The notes: generated by a model from the letters alone, not told the origin. A stretch of DNA of 64,000 nucleotides from Pseudomonas sp. 14P_8.1_Bac3 (GCF_025466085.1 NZ_JANLOD010000055.1:109666-173665), one strand, 5' to 3'. Shown: positions 49,297-59,165, numbered from the stretch's first letter. Numbers and translations are program-made.

Positions 49297-52183
49297 CGCC
49301 GCCCTCCCCATCCTCGATCCGCGCCAGATAGCTGGTGCGTGGCCGCGTGCCCAGGGCCTCGAGCAGACGGTAATGGCGTGGATCACGGCGGCCGTTGCTG
49401 ACGGCGCTGGCAGGGTCGGCGATGTCGCCGAAGCGGATGGCCTGACTCGGGCAGGTCTGCTGGCAGGCGGTGACCACGGTGCTGGCGTCGAACTCCCCGC
49501 CTCGTTGCTTGCTGTCGATCCGCGCAGCGCTGATGCGTTGCGTGCAATAGGTGCACTTTTCCATCACTCCGCGCGAGCGGACGGTCACCTCGGGGTTGCG
49601 TTGCGCCTGGATCGAGGGGGCGGCGTTGGCGCTCCAGTCCAGCCAATTGAAGCGCCGCACCTTGTACGGGCAGTACGACGCACAGGTGCGGGTGCCGATG
49701 CAGCGGTTGTAGACCATCTGGTTCAAACCATCGCGGCTATGCACGGTGGCATTCACCGGGCAACCGGTTTCACAGGGCGCCTGTTCACAATGCATGCACG
49801 GCAAGGGTTGAAAGCGCGAGCGCGGCGCGTCCAGGGAACCCTGGTAATAATGGTCGATGCGCAGCCAGTGCATGCTGCGCCCGTTGGCGACCTGTTCGGC
49901 ACCAACCACGGCGATGTTGTTTTCCGCCTGGCACGCCGTGACGCAGGCATTGCAGCCGGTGCACAGGTCGAGGTCGATGACCATGCCCCATTGCGGGCCA
50001 CTGTCGGCGGCTGCGCTATAAAGCGACACCGGAATCTGCTCTGCCGGAATCTGCGGTCGATCCCGCGGCACCACGCGAATCGGCGGGGTTTCGTCGTCCG
50101 GCAAGACGTGATGAACCTGAGTAGACGCCAGGGTATGGCGATCTGCGTTGGAGCGCACCGAAGCACTGACCGACGAGGTCTGGAGCGACCGCACCGCGTA
50201 GCCCAAGCCGTTGCCGACCCGCCCGGCGTGACTGCGCCCATAACCGGCGTACAAGGCGATCACCTCATCGGCCTGCCCCGGTTCGATCCACGCCGCGCCG
50301 CGCAACAACTGGCCCGGCAGCGCCACGTCGACGCCGTCGCCATTGCCCACGCCGATTCGCTCCGCCAAGCGTGGCGACAGCCCGACCACGTTGCTCCAGG
50401 TCAGGCTGCTGATGGGTTTGGGCAGTTCTTGCAGCCAGCCCAGATTGGCGAAACGCCCGTCCCAGACGCAAGGGTCCGGGCGCACGACGGCTTCCAGGCC
50501 TTCGGAGTCCGGCAGGTTCAACACCACCGGCGGCGCAGCCGGGACATCGACGGCTTTGGCACTGGGTTCGATCCAGCCATCAGCCAGCGCTTGGCGCCAC
50601 TGCTCTTGCTCAATGTGGGCCCATGTGCTGCGCACGTGACTCAAGGCATCGCTGTCGGCGGACGTCAGCCACAACTCGATGAGCTGATGCACGGTGCGGG
50701 TCGAGTACATCGGCTCGATCAATGGCTGGACAATGCAGGCGCTACCGTCCGCCGCCCGCGCGTCAGTCCAGCCGTCCAGCGCATGGTTAAGGGGCACATG
50801 CCAATGGCAGTGCGCGGCGCTTTCGTCGTAATAAAGCCCGGCGTGCAGGCAGAACGGCACCTTCTGCATCAAGCCTTCCAGACCCAACTCGGGTGCCGAT
50901 GTGGGTATCGGATTGCAGTCGAGCAGGATCAGTTGGCTGACCTCGCCCGTGGCCAATTGCTGACTCAGCTGTTCCAGCGGCGCCCAGAATTGCCCGCGCT
51001 CGTAGCCCAGCAAGGTGGGCACCTGCCACTCCAGGGTTTGGCCGTGCGCGCGCAATCGCTGATTGAGGCGCATCACCTGGGCCTGCACATCCGCCGCCGC
51101 TTGTGGGCCAACGCAGATCAGGCTGCGGCCGGGATGGGCCTTGAGCGCTGCGGCAGCGGCCTCGACCCAGTTGAGTTGGCGCGTACTTAGGCGCGGCTGG
51201 TCGGCGACGTTTTCGCCCAATGCCCGACTCAGCGCCAGCGTCAGGTCGGGCAGTCGCGACGGCGCTATCGCCAGTCGGCGCGTCGCGGCGGCACCGGTCA
51301 GGGTTGGAATACTCTCGGCGACAAACGACAACGCCGCGCCCTGCCCTTGCACCGCTTGCCGCCGACGTTCGGCCCAACCCCGTTGCAACGGCGTTTGTCG
51401 CGGGCCGCTGCCCAGCGGATCATCCTCCAGGCAGACCAGAACCTCGGCATTCTGCAGATGGCGCCGGGCCTGCAACGGCAGGCCGAACACCCGCTCACTG
51501 GTGCGCAAGGTTTCGGTTTCGGCGAAGGGTTCGGCGTGATAAAAGTGCGCCTCGGGCCAGCGGCGGCGCAGCGCCTCGAACTGCCGCGCCAGGGTCGGCG
51601 AACTGCTGGCGCCGCAGACGATGTGCAGGCCTTTGCCATGGACGGCGTCCAGCATCAGCCGTTGCCGGGCCAGCGCGCCGCTCACTTCGTCCCAACTGGT
51701 TTCCCGGCCCTTGAAGCGCGGTGCCTGGGAGCGGTCCGGATCGTAGAGTTGCAGGATCGCCGCTTGGGTGAAGGCGTCGCACGTGCCGCCGGACATCGGG
51801 TGCTCGGGGTTGCCCTCGAGTTTGATCGGCCTGCCCGCCAGCGTCTTGCCAAGCACCGGTTGGGCGATGCCGCAAAAGGGGATGGCGGTGGCGTACCAGC
51901 TCGCAACGCCTGGGGTCAGTTGCGGCGCCTGGCGGACCGTCGGCACCGCGTGTTCAGGGGTTTTGCCGCAGGCCGCGAGACCGGCCATGGCCAGGGACGC
52001 CGCCATCAGTTGCAGAAACCGCCGGCGATCCAGCAGGGGCGCGGCGCCGGGGAATTCCGCTTCGATCAACGCCTGCGCCTCGGGCGTCGCGGCCAATGCT
52101 TCCAGCCCGCGCCAGTAAGCCGCGCCATTGAGCCCGGCGAGGTGCTCACGCAGCGCGGCGAAGTCCATGCCGGAGGCGCTCAT
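49286..52183 (-). CDS. actB: Alternative complex III subunit ActB-like (molybdopterin-type plus iron-sulfur protein)
   Basis: 965 residues. Tat-like signal DRRRFLQLMAASLAMAGLAACG (Arg53-55), which also ends in a possible lipidation Cys. The first about 650 residues resemble a molybdopterin oxidoreductase that has lost its cofactor, as in other ActB proteins. The C-terminal part is a four-cluster ferredoxin: CTGCNACVTACQAENN, CMHCEQAPCETGCP, CIGTRTCASYCPYKVRRFNW and CTYCTQRI with CQQTCPSQAI. Start at 52183 overlaps actA (ATGA); the frame upstream of this belongs to actA's other frame. Wires quinol electrons to the hemes. Confidence 0.92.
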   Translation of the reverse strand: MSASGMDFAALREHLAGLNGAAYWRGLEALAATPEAQALIEAEFPGAAPLLDRRRFLQLMAASLAMAGLAACGKTPEHAVPTVRQAPQLTPGVASWYATAIPFCGIAQPVLGKTLAGRPIKLEGNPEHPMSGGTCDAFTQAAILQLYDPDRSQAPRFKGRETSWDEVSGALARQRLMLDAVHGKGLHIVCGASSSPTLARQFEALRRRWPEAHFYHAEPFAETETLRTSERVFGLPLQARRHLQNAEVLVCLEDDPLGSGPRQTPLQRGWAERRRQAVQGQGAALSFVAESIPTLTGAAATRRLAIAPSRLPDLTLALSRALGENVADQPRLSTRQLNWVEAAAAALKAHPGRSLICVGPQAAADVQAQVMRLNQRLRAHGQTLEWQVPTLLGYERGQFWAPLEQLSQQLATGEVSQLILLDCNPIPTSAPELGLEGLMQKVPFCLHAGLYYDESAAHCHWHVPLNHALDGWTDARAADGSACIVQPLIEPMYSTRTVHQLIELWLTSADSDALSHVRSTWAHIEQEQWRQALADGWIEPSAKAVDVPAAPPVVLNLPDSEGLEAVVRPDPCVWDGRFANLGWLQELPKPISSLTWSNVVGLSPRLAERIGVGNGDGVDVALPGQLLRGAAWIEPGQADEVIALYAGYGRSHAGRVGNGLGYAVRSLQTSSVSASVRSNADRHTLASTQVHHVLPDDETPPIRVVPRDRPQIPAEQIPVSLYSAAADSGPQWGMVIDLDLCTGCNACVTACQAENNIAVVGAEQVANGRSMHWLRIDHYYQGSLDAPRSRFQPLPCMHCEQAPCETGCPVNATVHSRDGLNQMVYNRCIGTRTCASYCPYKVRRFNWLDWSANAAPSIQAQRNPEVTVRSRGVMEKCTYCTQRISAARIDSKQRGGEFDASTVVTACQQTCPSQAIRFGDIADPASAVSNGRRDPRHYRLLEALGTRPRTSYLARIEDGEGGDEA

Positions 52184-52836
52184 CGATGGCAGGTCCCGCA
52201 GTCGGTCAAGCCTTGCGGATCGATGTGCCGCTCTTTCATCAGGCGTGCACCGAGCACCCGTCGATCCTCGTCGGTGTGCCATTGCTGCGCGGTGACTTGC
52301 CCGACCGGACGCAGGTGCGGTGCCGGATCGCGATGACAAGCCAGGCATTGCCCCATGTTCAGCGGTTCGGCCTTGAACAGCAGTTGCATGCGGTCCACCG
52401 CGCCGTGGCATTCGCTGCAGCCGACGCCGGCGTTCACATGCACGCCGTGATCGAAGTACACGTAATCCGGCAGCTCGACCACGCGCTGCCAATGCAATGG
52501 CTGTTGCTCGCGCAGGCTTTTGCGCAACGGCTCGAGCACGTCGGCGTTCTTCCAGATTTGCGAGTGGCAGGTCATGCAGGTTTCGGTGGGCGGCAGGCTG
52601 GCCATCGCCGAGGATTCCACCGAGCTGTGGCAGTAGCGACAATCGATCTTCAGCTCGCCGGCGTGGTGCGCATGGCTGAACGGCAGCGGCTGCTCGACCA
52701 CCCAGTTACGGCCGGTTCGATAATCGGAGCGGTCCAGGGCCAACACCACGAGCAAGCCTCCCGCCAGGCCGACGAACAGCATCAGCAGCCCCAGGCGCAG
52801 CCAGGTATCGGCCGAGCGGCTGAAGATCTGCGCCAT
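52180..52836 (-). CDS. actA: Alternative complex III subunit ActA-like, pentaheme cytochrome c
   Basis: 218 residues. One N-terminal membrane helix (LGLLMLFVGLAGGLLVVLAL), then a periplasmic multi-heme domain with exactly five CxxCH sites: CRYCH, CMTCH, CSECH, CLACH and CGTCH. FSHAHHAGELKIDCRYCHSS and YFDHGVHVNAGVGCSECHG match ActA. First gene of the operon; the 233-bp upstream gap holds its promoter and a REPIN. Confidence 0.93.
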   Translation of the reverse strand: MAQIFSRSADTWLRLGLLMLFVGLAGGLLVVLALDRSDYRTGRNWVVEQPLPFSHAHHAGELKIDCRYCHSSVESSAMASLPPTETCMTCHSQIWKNADVLEPLRKSLREQQPLHWQRVVELPDYVYFDHGVHVNAGVGCSECHGAVDRMQLLFKAEPLNMGQCLACHRDPAPHLRPVGQVTAQQWHTDEDRRVLGARLMKERHIDPQGLTDCGTCHR

Positions 52837-52932
52837 CGCCGGATTCCAGAATTCAGGTTCTTAAGGCTATGGCTACGTTTGCGCCCAGGAGTTCTGATTT
52901 TTTAGCGATTTAATCCGGGCAGGCGCTACAAC

Positions 52933-53036
52933 TTGCAGGAGCCGGCTTGCTGGCGATGGTCGTTAACGATAAGGCGTGCTGCCTGGATCAACGCGGCGCA
53001 CTTGCGTCCATCGCCAGCAAGCTGGCTCCTACAGGG
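52933..53036. repeat. REPIN
   Basis: Inverted REP pair TTGCAGGAGCCGGCTTGCTG...GCGATGG and CCATCGCCAGCAAGCTGGCT...CCTACAGGG between the act operon promoter and the ThDP enzyme gene, 33 bp after the latter's stop. Confidence 0.87.
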
Positions 53037-53069
53037 TTTGGCGTTTCTTCCGGGATTGCGTGACGGGGC

Positions 53070-54860
53070 CTATTTTTTGCTGCGGGGCAGTACCGCCCCC
53101 AGCACTTGCTTGGCTGTTTGCACGATCACTCCGGCTTCGTCCGGGTCGCCCTTGAGCAAGGTCGTGGCGAATTTTTTTGCCTGTTCGAGCTTGATGTGCG
53201 GCGGCAGTGGCGGGACGTTGGGGTCGGTCTTGAACTCGATCAGCACCGGCACGTCCGACGCCAGGGCCTTGTCCCAGGCCGCGGCGACGTCCTCTTCGCG
53301 ATCGACGAAAATCCCCTTGAGTCCGATCGACAGGGCGAACAGGTGATACGGGACGTCAGGAATGTTCTGCGAGGCTTCAAACTTGGGATCGCCCTCCATC
53401 ACCCGCTGTTCCCAGGTCACCTGATTGAGGTCTTCGTTGTTGAACACCGCGCAAATCCATTTCGGGCTGTCCCACTGCCGCCAGTATTTGGCGACGGTGA
53501 TCAGCTCGGCCATGTTGTTCATTTGCATCGCCCCGTCGCCCACCAAGGCAATCACGGTACGTTGCGGGTAGGCGAATTTTGCTGCAATCGCATACGGCAC
53601 AGCGGCGCCCATGGAGGCCAGTCCGCCGGAGAGCGAACACTTCATGCCCCGGCGGATTTTCAGGTCGCGGGCGTACCAGTTGGCGCAGGAGCCCGAGTCG
53701 CTGGTGACGATCGCCAGCTCCGGCAACCGTGGCGACAGCTCATAAACCACCCGCTGCGGGTTGATCGGGTCGGCCTTCACCAACGCGCGCCTGGCCAGGG
53801 TTTTGTCCCAGGCGCTGTGCCAGCCTTCGACCTTCTTGCGCCATTTGCGTGAGGTCTTTGGCACCAACAACGGGGCCAGCGCCGCGAGTGTGTCAGCGGC
53901 GTCACCCACCAGGTTGACCTCCATGGGATAGCGCAGGCTGAGCATGTCCGGCTGCAGATCGATCTGCACCCCGCGCGCCTGTCCTTCCTTGGGCAGGAAT
54001 TCGGAATAAGGGAAACCGGAACCGATCATCAGCAACGTGTCGCATTCCATCATCAGCTTGTAGCTCGGCTCGGTGCCCAGCAGGCCGATGCTGCCGGTGA
54101 CCCACGGCAGATCGTCCGGCAATGCGGCCTTGCCCAACAGCGCCTTGGCCACGCCGGCGCCGAGCTTTTCCGCCACGGCAATCACCTCATCGGTGGCGTT
54201 CAAGGCACCGGCGCCGATCAGGATGGCGACTTTCTCACCGGCGTTCAGTACCTCGGCGGCGCGTTGCAGATCGGCGTCGTAGGGCACGACCTTCGGCTTG
54301 CTGTAACCGACCCCAGAATGCACCGTGCCGTGCGCCCTGCCCGGTTCCTCGTAGGGAGCCTCCTGCAAGTCGTTGGGCAGGATCAAAGCGGTGACCCGCC
54401 GTTCGCCGATGGCCGTGCGCACCGCCCGGTCGATCAGGTGCCGGACCTGCGCCGGCACCGAAGCCTGTTGCACGAACGCCCCGGCGACATCCTTGAACAT
54501 CGACAGCAGATCCAGTTCCTGCTGATAGTGCCCGCCGAGCGCCGCGCGCGCCTGCTGACCGACAATCGCCAACACCGGCATGTGATCCATCCGCGCGTCA
54601 TACAGGCCAGTGATCAGGTGCGAAGCCCCCGGGCCGGAAGTCGCGATGCACACGCCCAGCTCGCCGGTGAATTTGGCGTGGGCCGAGGCCATGAACGCAG
54701 CCATTTCCTCGTGCCGCGCCTGAATGAATTCAATCTTGCCCTGGGCGCGGCTCAGGGCGCCAAAGACACCGTTGATGCCGTCCCCCGGATAGCCAAAAAT
54801 CCGCGTGACGCCCCATTGGCTGAGTCGCTCAACCAGAAAATCACCTACTGTCGTTGTCAT
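53070..54860 (-). CDS. Thiamine-diphosphate enzyme, pyruvate oxidase/pyruvate:quinone dehydrogenase-like
   Basis: 596 residues. N-terminal PYR domain with the catalytic Glu in FIQARHEEMAAFMASAHAKFTGE, a central FAD/Rossmann-like domain (AILIGAGALNATDEVIAVAEKLG), and the PP domain with the ThDP motif GDGAMQMNNMAELITVAKYW...NN. The C-terminal tail is helical and lysine-rich, possibly lipid-contacting as in PoxB. Closest in feel to PoxB-type enzymes that turn pyruvate into acetate with quinone; an acetolactate-synthase-like role is less likely as no small subunit is linked. Single gene. Confidence 0.8.
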   Translation of the reverse strand: MTTTVGDFLVERLSQWGVTRIFGYPGDGINGVFGALSRAQGKIEFIQARHEEMAAFMASAHAKFTGELGVCIATSGPGASHLITGLYDARMDHMPVLAIVGQQARAALGGHYQQELDLLSMFKDVAGAFVQQASVPAQVRHLIDRAVRTAIGERRVTALILPNDLQEAPYEEPGRAHGTVHSGVGYSKPKVVPYDADLQRAAEVLNAGEKVAILIGAGALNATDEVIAVAEKLGAGVAKALLGKAALPDDLPWVTGSIGLLGTEPSYKLMMECDTLLMIGSGFPYSEFLPKEGQARGVQIDLQPDMLSLRYPMEVNLVGDAADTLAALAPLLVPKTSRKWRKKVEGWHSAWDKTLARRALVKADPINPQRVVYELSPRLPELAIVTSDSGSCANWYARDLKIRRGMKCSLSGGLASMGAAVPYAIAAKFAYPQRTVIALVGDGAMQMNNMAELITVAKYWRQWDSPKWICAVFNNEDLNQVTWEQRVMEGDPKFEASQNIPDVPYHLFALSIGLKGIFVDREEDVAAAWDKALASDVPVLIEFKTDPNVPPLPPHIKLEQAKKFATTLLKGDPDEAGVIVQTAKQVLGAVLPRSKK

Positions 54861-55016
54861 GTCGATCCTCGCCTGTCACCGATCCGTCGAGCATTCCCGG
54901 GCGCATCCGTGTCGCACGAGAGGTGTAAGGGTCTGGACAGCCGGGGTGACGTTGAAGTTTCGATTGATTGGATTGAATGACGGGAGCGCCGTGCTTTCAG
55001 GCCCTCCCGCTTGCGC

Positions 55017-57083
55017 CTAGATCATCGGCGAGCTGCTGACCACGCGCAGCGCCAAGCCTTCATAGGCGTCCAGGGTAATGGTGAATTCGCCCTCGGGCGT
55101 GAGATCGCCTTCGACCCGTTCGTTGATGATGTCGACCACAGGCCCTGGCGCGATGTTGGGCAGGTGCAGGGTTTCGGTGATCGGCGTCGCGCCGAAGTTC
55201 AGCGCGGTGATTTGCGTGCCTTTGCCGGCCGGCAGTTCGTGAACCATGATCAGCAAGCCCGGATGCTCGACATCCGGCACCAGGATCTGGCGACTAGCGG
55301 CAATGTCGTAGGAGCGGCGCACCGCGAGGATTCGCTTCAGTTGCGAGGCAAACGAGTCATGGTCTTTCAGTTGGTGGGTGAGGCTGCCGTACAGGGTTTT
55401 CGGACGCGGCATCTGGCCTTCCGAGTATTCCGCCTCCGGGTTGAGGTCCACCAGATCGTAGGCGCCGCGATGAATCCAGCGTGTATCGCCATCGACCATC
55501 AAATGCGCGACTTGCTCGGCCGGCAGCGGCAGTGCGCCCACCAGGTCCCAGCCCGACAACGCTAACACGCCCGGCTGCATCGCGTTGTACATCACCAACA
55601 GCAAATGGATCTGGCGTATCTGCGCGATATCCGCCGGGCTGATCGCATCGAGGTCGCGGATCCCCAACGCGGCGGTGATGATGCTCACGGTGGTGCAGGA
55701 CACGCCATTGGTGACGAACTTGAGGTTGTAAGGCGCGTGCTCGCCGGCCAGGCGTTCGTACATCTGCTCGCGAATGTGCTCGCGCAAAATGTTGCCGGGG
55801 AATGTCTGCCCTTGATAAAGGAAGGTGTCATGGGCGTGCAGGGTCCAGAAATGCACGAGTTCGAGGGTCAGCTCGTCATGGTTCTGCAATGCATGGATCA
55901 GCGAACCCGGATCGATGCCGAGGCTGTGCATCTGGCGCAGCATCAATCGGAGAAATTCGGTATCGCCCATCAACAACGCGTGCTGGTAGGCCGGCCGGGT
56001 GATGAAATCGTACGAGAGATCGGCGCCGCCGTGGGACATGGCGGCGATATCGTCAACGGTCAGGTTCAGTTCCTGAAAGCTGAAACCACCCGCCTTGCGA
56101 ATCGCCCCGGCGAGCAACTGGTTACCGGTGATCGATAGCGGATGGCTTTCCGACCAGGCCGTGCCGTCGAGCTTGCGCTCGACGCCGAGAAAGCCATTGG
56201 CGTCGAGACGGAGGATTTTCGCGCCCATGACGTCGATGGCATGCAGTGCGTCGCCGATGATCATCTGCTGCGCGGCAAAAGTCGGGTCCAGCCAGTTCAG
56301 CGACGGCTGCCCTTCCTTGAAGTAATGCAGGTAGACCCAGCGCCGCGGTTTGCCGTCGACCCCGATGACGATGGGTGTCGCACTCCAGTCGGTTTCCTTG
56401 ACCCCGGGTTCGAAGAAGATCACCCGCTGCAACTGACCGACGATGTAATGCTTGTCGCGCAGCGCGTCGACCTGCAGCGGGCTGAGGTTCTGCGCGTCGC
56501 GACCTTCGAGTACATCGGGCAGGAGCGGCCAGTCCTCCTCGCGGATTTCCACCATGTGGTAGAGCCCCGGATAGTCTTCATAGGCCATCTCGGCCAGGCG
56601 GAAGTCCGCGCCTTTGCCGGTGTGCGAAGGGATCACGTCGTCGATGATCACCGCGTTGTGCGCGGCGGCCATGCGCACCAAGGCCTGCAACTGGGCTTCG
56701 GTGCCCAGTTGCGGATCGATGTCGAAACTGATGCGGTCGAAATTGCCGTCGATGGTCGGCGTGTGTCGGGTGCCCGAGAGGCCGCCCGAACGTTTCAGCG
56801 GGCCGTTGTGAATGCCCTGGATACCGATTCTCGACAGGGCCTGCCACAGGGTCTCGTCGCCCAGGGCTTCCAGCACCGTGCCATTCTCGCGAGTGACAAT
56901 CGACGCCGGGTACGCGGTGAACCACACCGACGCCAGGGCCGAGGCGTCACGGGGACGGGTATGCGCGTAGGGTTGCTGCCACAGGCGACCTTGCCCGGAG
57001 TAAAGCTTGGCCCGTTGCCGGGCTGCGTGCAGCATCGATTGTTCGACCAGCCAGTCCACGTGGTTTTTCTCAGCTGCCGTCAT
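55017..57083 (-). CDS. GH13 alpha-amylase-family enzyme, trehalose-synthase-like
   Basis: 688 residues from the ATG at 57083 with a strong GAGAGGTGAT site. GH13 barrel: FDIDPQLGTEAQ and IIDDVIPSHTGKG (conserved region I), ILRLDANGFLG (nucleophile Asp), FSFQELN (acid/base Glu) and ALQNHDELTLELV (third Asp). The C-terminal beta domain ends ITLDAYEGLALRVV. It resembles the GH13_33 trehalose synthases known from pseudomonads, which interconvert maltose and trehalose intramolecularly. Cytoplasmic, no signal. No treY/treZ or glgE neighbours in the window. Confidence 0.75.
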   Translation of the reverse strand: MTAAEKNHVDWLVEQSMLHAARQRAKLYSGQGRLWQQPYAHTRPRDASALASVWFTAYPASIVTRENGTVLEALGDETLWQALSRIGIQGIHNGPLKRSGGLSGTRHTPTIDGNFDRISFDIDPQLGTEAQLQALVRMAAAHNAVIIDDVIPSHTGKGADFRLAEMAYEDYPGLYHMVEIREEDWPLLPDVLEGRDAQNLSPLQVDALRDKHYIVGQLQRVIFFEPGVKETDWSATPIVIGVDGKPRRWVYLHYFKEGQPSLNWLDPTFAAQQMIIGDALHAIDVMGAKILRLDANGFLGVERKLDGTAWSESHPLSITGNQLLAGAIRKAGGFSFQELNLTVDDIAAMSHGGADLSYDFITRPAYQHALLMGDTEFLRLMLRQMHSLGIDPGSLIHALQNHDELTLELVHFWTLHAHDTFLYQGQTFPGNILREHIREQMYERLAGEHAPYNLKFVTNGVSCTTVSIITAALGIRDLDAISPADIAQIRQIHLLLVMYNAMQPGVLALSGWDLVGALPLPAEQVAHLMVDGDTRWIHRGAYDLVDLNPEAEYSEGQMPRPKTLYGSLTHQLKDHDSFASQLKRILAVRRSYDIAASRQILVPDVEHPGLLIMVHELPAGKGTQITALNFGATPITETLHLPNIAPGPVVDIINERVEGDLTPEGEFTITLDAYEGLALRVVSSSPMI

Positions 57084-57201
57084 GGAAACAATCACCTCTC
57101 GTATGAAAAATGGCGTCCGCCCTTCTGCATCAAAGGCACCGCTCGTTTTCATATGAGGCCCTGACGGGGCATTCGTTGCATCGTGCTGCGTTGTCACGGG
57201 T

Positions 57202-58329
57202 CTACTCGGACACCGCGACCTGATTGCGCCCACGGGCCTTGGCGCGATACAGCGCTTTGTCGGCGTTGTTCATCAGGCTGTGCAGATCGTTATCCCCGGC
57301 ATTCATCGACGCGACGCCGACGCTGGCCGAAATGCGGTTCACCGGCCCGGTCATCAGGCCGGCGATCGACTGGATGAGGGCTTCGGCAATGTTCTGTGCG
57401 ACCTCGATCGAGGTGTCCGGCAACAGCACGGCGAACTCCTCGCCTCCCAGGCGGCCATGAACATCGTTTTCGCGGAACGAACGGCTGATGACCATCCCCA
57501 TCTGCCGCAGCACCTGATCGCCGACCTGATGGCCGTAGGTGTCATTGATGTGCTTGAAGTGATCCATGTCCAGCATCACCGCGCACAGGGGCAAGCGGTT
57601 GTGCTTGCAGTGGCTGTACAGCTGTTGCGCCTGCTGGAAAAACGCCCGGCGGTTCTTCAGGCCGGTGAGCTCATCGGTCTGCGCGGCATGCGTGGACAGG
57701 CGGTGCGCATGCTCCATTTCACGCGTTAACCGAAAAGCGGTTTCCAGCGCGTCGGCCACACTGCGGGTCGCACTGAACGCGAAGGAGGCAAACACCAGCG
57801 CCGCCACCCCCATGCCCAGCTGCAGGGTCGACGGTTGAAACAGCAGCCAGATCGTACAAGGGAACAGGACGAGGGAAATGGAAGCCATCGTCATGTAGCG
57901 ATAAGCCGAATAGCAAGACACCGCACTGACCGACATGCCGACGCAAAAGAGCATGACCAGGGCCTGGGCCAGCAGGTCATGGGCGGGAACGACCACGAGC
58001 GCACCGACGCCCCAGATCCCGGCGGACAGTACGAGCGTGACCCAATACGTGCGCTCCCAGCGTTGCGGGGTGCGTTCGCTGTCCGGGCTACGGAAATAGG
58101 CGATAAACATCGAGATGCGCAACAACGACGACGCTGCCAGCGCGGCTATCCACCAGGTGATCACCGTGTGATCGAAACGCTCCCAGCACAGCCAGCACAA
58201 CATCAACACCGCAAGAAAGCTGCCGACTACCGCTGAAACCGACTGCCGGAACAACTGGTGCAATCGGTCGGTGCGCACCAGTTTTACAATGACGTCTTGC
58301 TGTTCGTACCGCAATCCAGGGCCATCCAT
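57202..58329 (-). CDS. Membrane GGDEF diguanylate cyclase
   Basis: 375 residues. Five to six N-terminal membrane helices (SAVVGSFLAVLMLCWLCW; WWIAALAASSLLRISMFIAYF; YWVTLVLSAGIWGVGALVVV; ALVMLFCVGMSVSAVSCYSAY; ASISLVLFPCTIWLLF; GVAALVFASFAFSATRSV) are followed by a coiled linker and GGDEF domain: DELTGLKNRRAFFQ, MLDMDHFKHINDTYGHQVGD, RLGGEEFAVLL. I-site REND is present. Third diguanylate cyclase in the window, with a distinct MASE-like sensor. The AGGCGG site precedes the ATG. Confidence 0.92.
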   Translation of the reverse strand: MDGPGLRYEQQDVIVKLVRTDRLHQLFRQSVSAVVGSFLAVLMLCWLCWERFDHTVITWWIAALAASSLLRISMFIAYFRSPDSERTPQRWERTYWVTLVLSAGIWGVGALVVVPAHDLLAQALVMLFCVGMSVSAVSCYSAYRYMTMASISLVLFPCTIWLLFQPSTLQLGMGVAALVFASFAFSATRSVADALETAFRLTREMEHAHRLSTHAAQTDELTGLKNRRAFFQQAQQLYSHCKHNRLPLCAVMLDMDHFKHINDTYGHQVGDQVLRQMGMVISRSFRENDVHGRLGGEEFAVLLPDTSIEVAQNIAEALIQSIAGLMTGPVNRISASVGVASMNAGDNDLHSLMNNADKALYRAKARGRNQVAVSE

Positions 58330-58479
58330 TCGAACCGCCTGATAGGGATCCTGCGCGAGGGCTCTATTCTGGCACCTTGCTACTACCGCTCACAACCGAA
58401 TCCCGATTGCCCGCCGCCCTCCTGCTTTTTGTCGCCTTCCGACCAGAAACCCGTTTCGGGCACTTGCATCACCGGTATT

Positions 58480-58491
58480 ATGGTATACCAT
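58480..58491. promoter_or_regulatory. 12-bp palindrome, candidate GntR/FCD operator
   Basis: ATGGTATACCAT is a perfect palindrome 40 bp before the ATG of the DUF1185 gene. FCD-type GntR regulators usually bind short GTATAC-centred palindromes, and one is encoded as the sixth gene of this operon. Autoregulation through this site is inferred. Confidence 0.6.
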
Positions 58492-58530
58492 CATACGCAC
58501 AGACATCCTTCAGCCCATACGGAGCAGCTC

Positions 58531-59121
58531 ATGAGTTTCGAAATCCGCAAGATCGTCAGCTATGTCGAAGAAACGTTCATCGAAGGCGGCAAAGCCGGCG
58601 ATACGCCAGTGACCATGGTCGGCCTGGCCGTTGTCATGAAGAACCCGTGGCTGGGTCGTGGCTTCGTCGAAGACCTGAAACCGGAAATCCGCGCCAACTG
58701 CTCTGACCTCGGTGCGCTGATGGTCGAGCGCCTGGTCGGCATCATCGGCGGTGCCGACAAGATCGAGGCCTACGGCAAGGCGGCGGTGGTCGGCGCCGAT
58801 GGCGAGATCGAGCACGCTTCGGCGGTCATCCACACCCTGCGCTTCGGCAACCATTACCGCGAAGCGGTCAAGGCCAAGAGCTACCTGAGCTTCACGAACA
58901 AGCGCGGTGGCCCGGGCACCTCGATCCAGATCCCGATGATGCACAAGGACGACGAAGGCCTGCGTTCTCACTACATCACCCTGGAAATGCAGATCGAAGA
59001 TGCACCGCGCGCCGATGAAATCGTCGTGGTCCTGGGTTGCGCCGACGGCGGCCGCCTGCACCCGCGCATCGGTAACCGCTACATCGACCTGGAAGAACTG
59101 GCTGCCGAGAAGGCCCAGTAA
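58531..59121 (+). CDS. DUF1185 (amino acid synthesis family) protein
   Basis: 196 residues. Starts MSFEIRKIVSYVEETFIEGG and contains VVMKNPWLGRGFVEDLKPEIRANCSDLG and YGKAAVVGADGEIEHASAVIHTLRFGNHYREAV, the pattern of the DUF1185 family called amino acid synthesis proteins, for which no reaction is established to my knowledge. Soluble, cytoplasmic. First gene of an operon with hydrolase, aldehyde dehydrogenase and flavin reductase, so it probably acts in the same catabolic pathway. The ATG at 58531 has CGGAGCAG in front; the long upstream extension crosses the operator and is not coding. Confidence 0.8.
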   Translation: MSFEIRKIVSYVEETFIEGGKAGDTPVTMVGLAVVMKNPWLGRGFVEDLKPEIRANCSDLGALMVERLVGIIGGADKIEAYGKAAVVGADGEIEHASAVIHTLRFGNHYREAVKAKSYLSFTNKRGGPGTSIQIPMMHKDDEGLRSHYITLEMQIEDAPRADEIVVVLGCADGGRLHPRIGNRYIDLEELAAEKAQ

Positions 59122-59165
59122 TCACTGGTCGGTTACAACAACAAAAAGGTATGCAGGAGCGCTCC

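Noticed and set aside
52184..52642. N-terminal extension of ActB
   Set aside because: Overlaps actA in another frame; the ATGA overlap at 52183-52180 and the Tat-like signal fit the shorter start.
53070..54860. Acetolactate synthase assignment for the ThDP enzyme
   Set aside because: No regulatory small subunit is linked and the domain features read more like PoxB; kept only as a less likely alternative.
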